NCBI RefSeq assembly: GCF_026262505.1
Contig: NC_067207.1
Location: forward strand, 15,282,082-15,346,081
Length of the DNA: 64,000 nt
Direction of reading: 5' to 3'
Source of the DNA: Trichomonas vaginalis G3
Lineage: Eukaryota; Parabasalia; Trichomonadida; Trichomonadidae
Shown: in pieces, positions 30,267 through 38,959 of the stretch
Layout of the letters: the number at the start of each line of letters is the position of its first letter
Numbering within the stretch: the first letter of the stretch is position 1
Program-made: the position numbers and the translations under genes
The notes under the pieces: generated by a model
What the model was told of the DNA's origin: nothing
The model's database searches: none
The model's input: only the letters and a program-made list of their open reading frames with translations

Positions 30267-30980
30267 GGAAGAGAGTTTAAAGCAATGAATTCATGAGGTG
30301 AAAAAAGAGGTGAAAAAAGAGGTGAAGATTTCACCACTTCACCTAAATTATTTTTGCGCTATGTTTTCATACGTGTGGGAGTGGTGATATCATTAATTTT
30401 AAGTTTTATTTTTTATTTTATTTTTATTTTATTTTTTATGTAAATGACGAAAACTATTGAGATAACAAACTACAACGGTCATGAGTTCAAGAATTTGTTC
30501 TTCGTTCCTCGTGAAAATACATTCTATCAGATACGAGGGAGAAAAGGTAAAGTTAGTTTGAGCGTTTATGAAGGAATGAAGAATGGAAAGTTTATACAAG
30601 CATACGATACAAACGGTAAACGTGTTTCATTAGCTTTGTCAAAACTTACTAACATTTATTTTGACAGTGACTTTGACCTATATGAAGAAGAAAGTGAGTC
30701 AGAAGATTATGAGCTGTTATGTGAAGCACAGCAATGGGAGGAGTTGCAATACGTTTGTAAGTGAGAACGTTTATTTTTTCATTAGTGAGTTCGTTAGTGA
30801 AAACGTTTATTTTTTCATTAGTGAGGTGAAGTGGTTGGCGGTTTTATAAATATTTAAGGTTAAGTTAGTGTTGTCGTTTGTGTTGTAAAATATACGTTAA
30901 CGGTTTCGTAAAGTGTCAAAACCGCTAAGTGGTGTATGGAGGCGCGCAGTGCCTCAGTACACAACTTAGGTATACTAACT
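30267..30980. repeat. Terminal inverted repeat of element B, right
   Basis: Inverted copy of 8090-8800, including the tail end of the pVI-like gene, a GGTGA unit, the small ORF and the terminal palindrome (30925-30970). Ends GGTATACTAACT. Confidence 0.9.
30444..30764 (+). CDS. TIR-encoded small protein (106 aa), right copy
   Basis: Identical in sequence to the left copy at 8306-8626, so the two TIRs have been kept the same. Preceded by an A+T-rich leader TTTTATTTTTTATGTAAATG. See the left copy for family and possible role. Confidence 0.7.
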   Translation: MTKTIEITNYNGHEFKNLFFVPRENTFYQIRGRKGKVSLSVYEGMKNGKFIQAYDTNGKRVSLALSKLTNIYFDSDFDLYEEESESEDYELLCEAQQWEELQYVCK

Positions 30981-30985
30981 AAAGT
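30981..30985. repeat. Target-site duplication of element B, right copy
   Basis: AAAGT, one base different from GAAGT at 8085-8089, followed directly by TACCATAGC of the interrupted gene. Confidence 0.8.
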
Positions 30986-31476
30986 TACCATAGCATATAA
31001 TTTTGAAACAAATGCAATAGATTTTAAAATCGCCTCTGCAAAGAAGTCAGGTTTTACATTTAATGAAGCAGTTGTATATTCGAATGAAAACTTCAAAGCT
31101 ATTGCATGGTTAGATAATGACGATTGCTTTAAGAAAATCTTTAAATTCAGTGACTCAAAGATGTCAATAGATGACCTTCGTGGAATGTTACCATCGACGT
31201 TTACAGTTGAAGGTTCAGCAGGATTGCTTACAAGATTGTCAATTGGAGGCATTTGGTCTCGTGAGAACATTGTTATAAAATCCAGTATAAGTGAATTTGC
31301 TGAAGAATCTATATTATGTCTTTCAAACTACATGTATTCGCCGCCGAAGCATTATAGTATAAAACTTGTCAGTAAGTTTAATCATAAGACTTGTCGAACT
31401 TTCTTCAATGAAAGATGTTTGTGCTACAAAAGATGGAAAGGATCTCATTATTGAGATGATTTTAATTGCATATTAA
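30986..31476 (+). pseudogene. Minor-capsid-like protein, element A, 3' fragment
   Basis: Continuation of the gene begun at 7704. It opens with V-T-I-A-Y-N-F-E-T-N and runs through I-V-I-K-S-S-I-S-E-F to a frameshift near 31365, with the family ending (I-I-E-M-I-L-I-A-Y) before the stop at 31474. Apart from the insertion of element B and this shift it matches element B's copy closely. Confidence 0.8.
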
Positions 31477-31692
31477 ATGAGCTTTGTTTTGAAGGTCATT
31501 CATGATGAAATAACTGTTGTAGAAGATGTTTAGCAATTGTTCAGACATTTTGAAGCGAATAGATGAGATAGAAAGAAGTTAGATAGACGCAAGGGTGAGG
31601 GCGAAGCACGTGAGAATGTTTATGTTTCAATTGATTTTCCCAGTAAGAGAACTTTTACGAATAATATTTGAAGAGAGATGATTTTAATATGG
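31477..31692 (+). pseudogene. Small conserved protein, element A (decayed copy of 9296-9520)
   Basis: ATG directly after the preceding stop. The first 18 codons are conserved, then a stop and several indels. A mutated form of the double-hairpin insert is visible near 31585-31612. Confidence 0.65.
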
Positions 31693-31697
31693 GGTAA

Positions 31698-32225
31698 ATG
31701 GTAGATTGGGCAGCTTTAGGCACAATGGGAACAAAAGCATTAGCATTTGGACAAAAGCACTTGGAGCTTATGACGCAGTAGTAATAAAATGAGTGGAGGA
31801 AGGGTTTCAAAGACATTAGACGCAAATAAAGGAAGATATGGGGCTGGTTGAAAAAGAAGTTAAATTAAATAAAATGGCTCATAAATAAAGCATCAATTGG
31901 TTGCGACTGAGTCAGAAATGCTTTTAGGAAAGAGGATGAGTTTGCAAAACATGCAAAAGACTTTAATGACCAGATGAAAGGTGAAACAATGCATTTAAAT
32001 AGAGTCGATGGAACTAAAGAAAATGTTTCTTCTCCACAACTTCCACCAGCAGTTCTTCCGTATGGTCCCTATGGAATGTATGGAAACCCTTACGAAAGAC
32101 CATTTGACCCATTGACTGGTGGAAGTAATTGGTATCATTACGGACGAAGAAGAAAGACAGTCAAGTTGGAGACGGACGTAAAGAAAGCAACTAAAAAGAA
32201 ACCAAGGAAGAGAGTTATAAAGTAA
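31698..32225 (+). pseudogene. pVI-like minor capsid protein, element A (frameshifted)
   Basis: Copy of 8780-9295. The N-terminal Gly/Ala-rich half has several indels between 31700 and 31970. The C-terminal 83 codons are open and keep the P-Y-G-P-Y-G-M-Y-G-N-P stretch and the basic tail K-K-A-T-K-K-K-P-R-K-R-V-I-K. A short insertion coding E-N-V-S-S-P-Q-L follows G-T-K. Confidence 0.65.
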
Positions 32226-32226
32226 T

Positions 32227-32917
32227 GAATTCAAGTGGGTGAAAAACCGGGTGAAAAAAGAGGTGAGATTTCACCTCTGACAACGTTTATTTTTTCATTA
32301 GTGAGTTCGTTAGTGAAAACGTTAGTGTGGGTGAAAAACCGGGTGAAAAAAGAGGTGAGATTTCACCACTTCACCTAAATTTATTTTTGTGCTATGTTTT
32401 CATACGTGTGAAGGTAGTGATATCATTTATTTTAAGTTTATTTTTTAAAATTATTTTTTATTTTATTTTTATATAAATGACAGAACAAAAGCAACTCATT
32501 CGAATTCCACAGTATAACAAACATACATTTAAACATTTATTCTTCCTTCCTGAGCATAACATGTTCTTTCAAATACATCCGAGACCAGTTGACTTTTCAT
32601 TGACTGTATATAAAGATAGAAATAGTTATATCATTAAACCATACGATGACGAAGGTAAGTTATGTAAATTGTACGTTAAGAAGTTAGAGAAAGTTTATGG
32701 CTTCAAGTATGACTACAATAGGGTTAACACTGATGATGAAGATATTGAGGAAAATTTATGAGAACGTTTATTTTTTCATTAGTGAGTTCGTTAGTGAAGT
32801 CATTAGTGAAGTCATTAGTGAAGTCATTAGTGAAGTCAGATGTTTTTGTAAATATTTAAGGTTAAGTTGGGTAAGGTGGAACGCAGTGCCACCATACCCA
32901 ACATAACCATACTAACT
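32227..32917. repeat. Right terminal inverted repeat region of element A
   Basis: Contains two GGTGA units, CATTAGTGA-type tandem steps, a small ORF and a terminal palindrome (32860-32908), ending ATACTAACT. It shares architecture and terminal bases with element B's TIR but is clearly diverged. Confidence 0.75.
32477..32761 (+). CDS. TIR-encoded small protein (94 aa), element A
   Basis: Starts MTEQKQLIRIPQYNKHTF. It shares spacing and residues with the element B TIR protein (H-x-F-K-x-L-F-F-x-P-E ... F-F-Q-I) and an acidic end, at low identity. Same position in the TIR, so a true counterpart. Function unknown; see the HNH-linked relative at 42359. Confidence 0.6.
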   Translation: MTEQKQLIRIPQYNKHTFKHLFFLPEHNMFFQIHPRPVDFSLTVYKDRNSYIIKPYDDEGKLCKLYVKKLEKVYGFKYDYNRVNTDDEDIEENL

Positions 32918-33133
32918 ATTGTCGAAATTTTTAATAAATTTAAAGCCTGCTGGGCAGCCTTCGTATTCGCATCGGTGGTAGATTAATACTCCTGTTCCAA
33001 TTGATAGTTTTTGTGGGTCTTTGACAAATCTTATGTTACCATGCAGCTCTGCAGCTATAACAAAACGAGAATATTCTAAATATCCTATGGCTTGATCAAC
33101 CTCGCATGGAGGATCGGGTGGAGGATGTTGCAT
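32918..33133 (-). pseudogene. Host gene fragment, FLYWCH-like zinc-finger candidate, truncated by element A
   Basis: From ATG 33133 (MQHPPPDPPCEVDQAIG) the frame runs 72 codons and is then cut at the end of element A. The segment Y-H-R-C-E-Y-E-G-C-P-A-G-F-K resembles the Y-x-C-x-x-x-x-C-x-A core of FLYWCH/GCM-type fingers that precede Mutator-like transposases or stand in host genes. The downstream part would lie beyond element A's left end, outside the window. Confidence 0.4.
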
Positions 33134-33380
33134 TGAGCAGCAAAAAGGAAAAATAAAATTGAAAACTCACATTGAAAAAATAACGGTTTAATAGAAAATA
33201 TTTTTTTTCTTCTGAAAAAGAATTATCTTTGAGTATCTAAATTGGGATAAAGGATATAGAATAGATAACTAGTACTTAATATATGATACATGTACATGAA
33301 ATGGAAGAATGTGTACTAAAAGAAAGAGAAATTTTAGCTTAATATTTTACATACGAATCAATTATCTTTGGTTAAAAGGT
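33134..33380. other. A+T-rich intergenic sequence
   Basis: No gene or repeat recognised; upstream flank of the host fragment and left flank of the hairpin array. Confidence 0.5.
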
Positions 33381-33381
33381 A

Positions 33382-34440
33382 GAATTGTTGGCTATGATGT
33401 ACTGATTCATGATCAGTACATCATAGCCAACAATTCCTTATACAAAATTCAAAAACTTGGGTGCAATCAGAACTGATTGCACCCAAGTTTTTGAACTTTC
33501 TTGAGGGAATTAAAGGGTGAGAGATTTATAGTCTATCTATATATCTCCCACCCTCTAATTCCCTCCCTGACAGCGGGAAACTTTGTCTGAATGTTAAACT
33601 ATTCAGACAAAGTTTCCCACTGTTTGCGAAGGAATTGTTGGCTATGATGTACTGATCATGAATCAGTACATCATAGCCAACAATTCCTTATATAAAGTTC
33701 AAAAACTTGGGTGCAATCAGTTCTGATTGCACCCAAGTTTTTGAGCTTTCTTGAGGGAATGGAAGAGTAAGAGGTATACATTATGAATATATACCTCTTA
33801 CCCTTCCATTCCCTCTCTGACAGCGGGAAACTTTGTCTGAATGTTAAACTATTCAGACAAAGTTTCCCGCTGTCAGCGAAAGAATTGTTCCATCTGGTGC
33901 ATAGAGTGTGAATCTATGCACCAAATGGAGCAAGTCCCTCGCGAAATTGCCAAAACTTGCGTCGCATTTCAAAGATTGCGACCCAAATTTTGGCGATTTC
34001 TAGTAGAGATGGAGTATTTTGAGTCACTGACCTATATGCAGTGGCTCAAAGGGCTCCATCTCTACTTTGAAGCAAGGAAACTTTCCTCGAAATTTTGATA
34101 ATTTGAAGAAAGTTTTCAAGCAATTAACAAAGGATTACTCGCTATGAGGTAAAAATTCTAGATTTTCACCTCATAGCGAGAGCTTCCCTTTCATTGCTTG
34201 AAAACTTTCCCCAGCTTCAAAATTGTGGAAAGGGCTGTAAAGTCGACTCCGATACCAGCAGGTACCAGAGTATTTAAAAGAGAAGCCCTCGTACGAGTTT
34301 CTATGAAGACCTTCTCATTCAAGAAGATCTTAATAGAAAATCGTACGAGGGCATTGGAAACTCGCGTCTGGTACATGTTGGTACCAGAGTGTTTGAGATT
34401 TGAAGACTCTGGTACTAACATGTACCAGAATTTATGATGA
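33382..34440. repeat. Array of about fifteen adjacent hairpins in units of four (~250 bp)
   Basis: Consecutive inverted repeats with 16-26 bp arms and short loops. Unit 1: 33382-33436, 33449-33494, 33503-33565, 33569-33624. Unit 2 repeats these at 33632-33686, 33698-33744, 33753-33815, 33819-33875. Unit 3 has the same order with different arm sequences (33887-33929, 33947-33997, 34004-34066, 34069-34123). Further, less regular hairpins follow to 34440 (34138-34180 and GGTACCAGAGT/ACTCTGGTAC arms). Arms of equivalent hairpins differ between units, yet each still pairs with its partner. Not coding. Confidence 0.9.
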
Positions 34441-34728
34441 ATTTAAGATGGACCATTATAAAATTGTAGCGGTTTGTTTCAAAAAATTTTAGATGAGATT
34501 TGCATATATATAGATTATATGATTTATACATATGAAAAATAATATATAAAAATATAATTTTGAGATAATTATGTAAATAATATTTTAAATATTTGAATTT
34601 GAGGTATAATTTTATAGTAAAATATATTATAAAGAGTATTTATATAAATATTGTAAAATAATATAAGTAATAAAAATTGAGACCCCCTCCCTGTTTTTGA
34701 TGTTTTGTCACTTTTTCGGTAATTCTTA
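34441..34728. other. Very A+T-rich stretch with a short Maverick-end-like segment
   Basis: No gene. Near 34699 GATGTTTTGTCACTTTTTCGG resembles the inner end of element C's left TIR near 36455, perhaps a remnant. Confidence 0.4.
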
Positions 34729-35091
34729 TTGTTTCAAAATAATGGAAAAGAAACAGCTGAGCTTCTTATTTCACATGGTATTAATATCAATGAAAAAGGT
34801 AATTATGGAGAAACTGCTCTTCATTATGCAGCATATGAAAATGATGGAAAAGAAACAGCCGAACTTCTTATTTCACATGGTATTAATATCAATGAAAAAG
34901 ATATTGATGGAAAAACCGCACTTCATCATGCAGCATGGCGTGATAATAAAGAAACTGCTGAAGTTCTTATTTCACATGGTATAAATATCAATGAAAAAGA
35001 TAAAAATGGAAAAACCGCTCTTCATTATGCAAAAGAAAATAATGGAAAAGAAACAGCCGAACTTTTTATTTCACATGGCGCAAAAATATAA
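34729..35091 (+). pseudogene. Ankyrin-repeat protein fragment
   Basis: Four ankyrin repeats of the trichomonad type (K-E-T-A-E-L-L-I-S-H-G-I-N-I-N-E-K ... G-K-T-A-L-H-Y-A). The frame opens without an ATG at its start, and the sequence upstream is unrelated, so only the 3' end of a longer gene is present. Such proteins mediate protein contacts; host gene remnant. Confidence 0.8.
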
Positions 35092-36294
35092 TGTTCTTAC
35101 ATAAGATACTATTTTTTATTTTCTGATATTTTCGAATATGAATTTCATTTGAAATATAAAATAATTAAGCATAATTTCCCATTAGATTTTATACATAAAA
35201 CGATTTTTTCGTTTATAATCTCTCATTTTATATCACTGTTTTTAGAGATACTTCCACTCCTATTATTGATGTAAATAGCTTGATGCTCAACATGTAAACA
35301 TAAGTCTAGTAAGTGATAGTAAATGCCTAACTAATGCTTATACTACTCTCAGCTTCACCAGATTTAGATATGAAATTCAATTATTAAATGCAAAATACTG
35401 AAAATACCAAAAATACAAACATGTAAAACTGGTTCTTCTTTTCATTATTTTCTGTATCTTGATTATCATGAAGATGTTTGGTATATTTAAAACAATGAAG
35501 TTATTTCAAGTTTAAAAAACAAAACAAATAATAACTATGTCTTTATTCCTGCAAAATAAAAACAATGAAGCTGTTCATTTGAATGTTCAATAAAACTCAA
35601 ATCAACTTTTTTAAGAGAATAAAGTTATGAAAAAATGATTCACAACATATCACAGAGATAGTATATTAGCCCGAAAATATCTATATATGTATAATACAAT
35701 ATAGGTGTTATATCCATCTTATTAGAATCTATTAATGTTCCTCACAAGATGAGATGCCAAAAATCAAACCTTCAAAGTGAGAAATATGCCTACACTTTTG
35801 GTTCCGGAAAAAGTGAGTAAAATATTTATAGTTACAAATATTACTATAAAAAATCACGATATATTGATGAAAAAGAGTAAAAGGAGAAAATTGGCATGTT
35901 TTACTGAGAAATCTACTTCGTCAAGTTATGGAATATTAATAATTAAGGGGAATATTAATAATTAAGGGGGATATTAATAATTAAGGATACCCTTACATTG
36001 CGTAGTTAGAAAGAGAATATGATATTGTCATGATTGCTAAAGTTTTAGGCTCCAGAAATGAATATACATCAAACTGAAACAATTGATAAATTGAATGAAC
36101 TTTTGAGAGGTTCTCAAATAAAAAAAATTATCTAATTTTTTACAATATTACTATTATTTTATCCACATATGTATATATAGTAATTTGAGAAAACTTTTAG
36201 GAAAAAATAAGTTTAATAAAAATCTGAATTTTACTTGTTGTGGGATTGTTATTAATTGACACTCCAGACGTATTACTAATAGTTATGCGTATGC
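35092..36294. other. A+T-rich intergenic region
   Basis: No supported gene. A short tandem repeat GGAATATTAATAATTAAG occurs at about 35928-35985. A 62-codon frame at 35777 has no support beyond being open. Confidence 0.5.
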
Positions 36295-36299
36295 AATTA
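36295..36299. repeat. Target-site duplication of element C, left
   Basis: AATTA, repeated at 60454-60458. Confidence 0.65.
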
Positions 36300-36511
36300 A
36301 AAAAAAAAAAAAAAAAAAAAGAGAGTGGGGCTTCCAGGCACTTCGTGCCTTCTAGCCCTGAAGATGTTTAGTACAAATGAAGAGGAGGACCGAACCCCAG
36401 CCGACCAGCCGTTAACTTTTTTGTGTCGCTTTTCACAAATTATATATGTTTTCATGTTTTGTCACTTTTCTGTCACTTTTCGGATAAAAACATTTTTATT
36501 ATTATATATAA
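36300..36511. repeat. Left terminal inverted repeat of element C
   Basis: About 21 A, then GAGAGTGG and the nested hairpin GGGCT-TCCA-GGCAC-TTC-GTGCC (36328-36358), then CTGAAGATGTTTAGTA. After a divergent middle the match to the right end resumes with TTTTCACAAATTATATATG. Confidence 0.85.
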
Positions 36512-37329
36512 ATGAATTTTACAAAACCACCGTTACCGTTCTTTGGAAATAAGAGTAAATGTAAAGATATTATATTGAGAGAACTTAAGAAACTACCGAA
36601 TGGTCTAACATTTGTAGATTTGTTCGGTGGAAGTTTCTATATATCCCATTTGTGCCATACAATATTCCCAGACTCAAAGATTATATGCAATGACTTCGAC
36701 AACTATATGGACCGTCTCAAACATATACCAGACACAAACAATATATTGAAAGCGTTAAAAGAAAAGATACCTATAGGTAAGATGGAACGTATACCATTAG
36801 ATAAGAAAAATACTGTCAGAGAGGTTTTGAAAAAAGCAGAGTATATTGACTGGGATAGTATATCTTCTAGACTATTATATAGTGGTGCTATAAGAGTTCA
36901 TGACATTGAAACACTTATGTCAAAAGTTTTATATCTTAACTATACAAATGTTTTCAAAGAGGACATAGAAAAATATATTGAGGGTATAGAGTTTGTAAGA
37001 TGTCATTGGACAGAGTTGTATGAAAAATATAAAGACAAGGAAAATGTTTTCTTTATAGTGGACCCGCCGTTCTATAACACATGGGATTTTCAATACCAAG
37101 TAGACTGGACTTTGAGAGACTCTTTAGAAACTTTAGACGTTACATAACCATCCATGCTTTTACTTTACATCCGATAAAAAGTGGTTTGGAAACCGTTATG
37201 AGATGGTTAGAGGACATACATGACTATGAGTTTATATATGACAAGATAGAATATGAGAGAGGTCCTATAAACTGGAGAAAGTGTCATAACAAAGAAATTT
37301 TATTAGTAAGTAAATGTGGTTTGAAATAG
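36512..37329 (+). pseudogene. DNA adenine-N6 methyltransferase, D12 (Dam-like) class, element C (one frameshift)
   Basis: The N-terminus has P-F-F-G-N-K-S-K, the motif X region of D12 enzymes, then F-V-D-L-F-G-G-S-F (AdoMet-binding motif I, with D-L-F-G-G) and V-D-P-P-F at residue ~187, where D-P-P-Y is usual. A frameshift near 37120 separates the D-P-P-F part from the C-terminal S-G-L-E-T-V ... I-L-L-V-S-K ending, read at 37110-37329. Maverick-linked adenine methyltransferases are known from trichomonads, where 6mA is abundant. It would methylate GATC-like or other adenine sites; specificity unknown. Confidence 0.85.
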
Positions 37330-37445
37330 GACTACTTGTTTTAGGTTTTTTCCATTGTGTCATTTACTTATTTGACGTGGCAGAAAGATATAGAGAATAT
37401 GAAGATGAACCAATGCCTGCAAATGTCCAGTATATGTACTCGTAA
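37314..37445 (+). CDS. Short membrane protein (43 aa), element C
   Basis: Starts inside the methyltransferase end (ATGTGGTTTG, overlap 16 bp). Residues 4-20 (E-I-G-L-L-V-L-G-F-F-H-C-V-I-Y-L-F) form one hydrophobic helix, followed by an acidic tail. Single-pass small membrane proteins are common near Maverick virion genes; role unknown. Confidence 0.5.
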   Translation: MWFEIGLLVLGFFHCVIYLFDVAERYREYEDEPMPANVQYMYS

Positions 37446-37468
37446 GAGATATTTTTATCTAATATTAA

Positions 37469-37831
37469 ATGGACGCACAGAACTTAGCGAATGCACAGCA
37501 ACCTGGACAACCAAACCCAGAGAATATTCCAAATGAAGTTAGAATACAAACTGCAATGGCAAACTATGGTCAAGTGCCAACAGATGTACAAATGCAAACT
37601 GCCATGTCAAATGACGCTGCGTTAGGTTTGCCACCATGGTATGCAAATATGAGATGGAAAGAGTTTTATACAAACCCTGAAGTGGGATATAAACAACTCT
37701 ATGCAGATGACGCGAACACAGGAGTTGACCCAGAGTATGTTTTCTACCAGAGGAGAAATAGAATGTATGAGCTCCAGTTAAAGAATGCAATGGAACTCAG
37801 AAGGAAACGTAAGAGACTAGGTGGACATTAG
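37469..37831 (+). CDS. Unrecognised protein (120 aa), element C
   Basis: Pro/Gln/Asn-rich N-terminal half, then W-Y-A-N-M-R-W-K-E-F-Y and a basic C-terminus (E-L-R-R-K-R-K-R-L). Intact. Lies between the membrane protein and the pVI-like gene on the same strand, 18-24 bp from each; a virion component is likely from context only. Confidence 0.6.
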   Translation: MDAQNLANAQQPGQPNPENIPNEVRIQTAMANYGQVPTDVQMQTAMSNDAALGLPPWYANMRWKEFYTNPEVGYKQLYADDANTGVDPEYVFYQRRNRMYELQLKNAMELRRKRKRLGGH

Positions 37832-37849
37832 ATTTTTACATATAGTAAA

Positions 37850-38092
37850 ATGGGTTTCTTTGGAAGAATAGGAAACTTCTTTCGAAATGTTGGAAGAGGT
37901 ATATGGAATGGAATAAAAACCGTAGGAAGAGGAATTTGGAACGGAGTCAAAAATATTGGTAAAAGAGTAGGTCAGTTTGTTGGTATTATACCTAAAGACC
38001 TGAACCAGAAGAACAAGCTCCTGTTATACAACAGCCTGAACCTGCACCACAGTCAAGTTGGCAACCAAATCCAACACCTCAACCGTATTAAA
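37850..38092 (+). pseudogene. pVI-like amphipathic minor capsid protein, element C (one frameshift)
   Basis: The N-terminus M-G-F-F-G-R-I-G-N-F-F-R-N-V-G-R-G-I-W-N-G is a classic Gly-rich amphipathic segment, repeated as G-R-G-I-W-N-G-V. After G-I-I-P-K the frame shifts; the alternative frame ends P-E-P-A-P-Q-S-S-W-Q-P-N-P. Start region TTTTTACATATAGTAAAATG. Likely membrane-active cement protein. Confidence 0.6.
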
Positions 38093-38941
38093 ATTATTTT
38101 TTACCGTTCGATAGTAGTTGTATATGAGACTAAGTTCTAAGTAAAACGCATGGTATAATGGAACTATTCTCTTTCTTCCATCTGTTGTAAACCATACTTG
38201 AAAGTCTGAAATACTTCCACTTGGTGGTTCATATAGCTTTGTAGGTTTTTCGTAAAAGTCATTTGCCAAGCATAAAAAAGAGTTTTGTGCACCAGAAAAT
38301 GAAGCATGAACGATAATAGCATCTGAGTCGAAAACATTTTCATATGTTCCATTAGGGTTTTCGACTTCATAAAAGTTCGGGTGTACTGGATATTCTGCAG
38401 GCTGATTTAACATCCTCAGAAACCTATACCATGCCAAGTTGTTATATTTTGTAGAAATATAAACGTCTTCTCCAAGGTCTTCTATTCTATTGAATTTAAC
38501 AGTTGCATTTTTCCTGTCATATAAAATATCTAGATGGTATTCTCCCTCGTCAATGTTGTACTGTTTTGCATATTCGAGATAGATATCGTTTATTTTTTCT
38601 TGAAAAGCTTGAAGAGTTGTTTCTAAGTTTACAAGCAAATTCACTTGTAAAAGTTTTCCCTGTTCAAATTTCTCATACGTACGTTTTTCTTTGTTATAGT
38701 ATCGAATTTCAAAAGCGACCGTAAATGGGAAACCATGTATGGCTTCTGAAATGAACTTCATTCTACGAAAGCCAATAGCTTTTGTGACGGATGGGTCTCT
38801 TAACCATCTCAATGGGTAGTCAAAACGATAGCCTTCATGCTTTACGGTCTCTGTCTCAAACTTTTGACCGACATTCGTAAAAAGTTCATCTAATGGTTTA
38901 GTTGTAGCAACTCTTGAATTTTCTTTTTCTATTGAAAGCAT
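38024..38941 (-). CDS. Minor-capsid-like protein (305 aa), element C copy 1
   Basis: Intact member of the family also seen at 9521-10403 and 42967-43806. Shared features: F-D-Y-P-L-R-W-L, A-I-I-V-H-A-S-F-S-G-A-Q-N-S-F-L-C-L, and a closing beta region with F-Q-V-W-F-T-T-D-G-R ... F-Y-L-E-L-S-L-I-Y, reminiscent of penton-type ends. Divergent from the fibre gene by 18 bp (ATTTTATCTAGAATAAAAATG). Probable vertex or minor capsid protein. The frame reads over the end of the pVI-like gene for ~70 bp. Confidence 0.65.
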   Translation of the reverse strand: MLSIEKENSRVATTKPLDELFTNVGQKFETETVKHEGYRFDYPLRWLRDPSVTKAIGFRRMKFISEAIHGFPFTVAFEIRYYNKEKRTYEKFEQGKLLQVNLLVNLETTLQAFQEKINDIYLEYAKQYNIDEGEYHLDILYDRKNATVKFNRIEDLGEDVYISTKYNNLAWYRFLRMLNQPAEYPVHPNFYEVENPNGTYENVFDSDAIIVHASFSGAQNSFLCLANDFYEKPTKLYEPPSGSISDFQVWFTTDGRKRIVPLYHAFYLELSLIYNYYRTVKNNFNTVEVLDLVANLTVVQVQAVV

Positions 38942-38959
38942 ATTTTATCTAGAATAAAA

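Larger units (their letters stand above)
8090..30980. mobile_element. Maverick/Polinton element B, complete, nested in element A
   Basis: The element starts AGTTAGTATACC and ends GGTATACTAACT, fitting the 5'-AG...CT-3' termini described for Polintons. The outer ~710 bp at each end are inverted copies. It is bounded by GAAGT (8085-8089) and AAAGT (30981-30985), a 5 bp target duplication with one substitution; removing the element rejoins the reading frame seen intact in the homologous gene at 9521-10403. Order from left: TIR ORF, pVI-like, small protein, minor capsid-like, ATPase, small proteins, penton-like, fibre, integrase, gene X, tRNA-like, KilA-N, DNA polymerase B remains, capsid remains, TIR ORF. 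The 23.5-29.8 kb part is far more damaged than the rest. Confidence 0.92.
1..32917. mobile_element. Maverick/Polinton element A (left end outside window, split by element B)
   Basis: Element A holds a Maverick gene set between the left edge and a right terminus at 32917, where the sequence ends in ATACTAACT, matching the terminus of element B. Its integrase, fibre, penton-like, ATPase and minor-capsid-like genes are near-identical copies of those in element B but run in the opposite direction. Element B (8090-30980) sits inside it, so A's minor-capsid-like gene is split between 8089 and 30981. The polymerase and major capsid part of A must lie left of position 1. The bases after the right end start ATTGT; the target duplication cannot be confirmed without the left end. 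Confidence 0.88.

Noticed and set aside
33841-34437. Several open frames (79-85 codons) inside the hairpin array
   Set aside because: They are by-products of the inverted repeats; frames exist on both strands and resemble each other only through the palindromes.
33382-34440. CRISPR array
   Set aside because: The repeated units are self-complementary hairpins of varying sequence without constant repeats and unique spacers, and the setting is eukaryotic.
34729-34737. A start codon for the ankyrin fragment
   Set aside because: The frame would begin at TTG; no ATG is present in frame upstream, so it is treated as a truncated gene.
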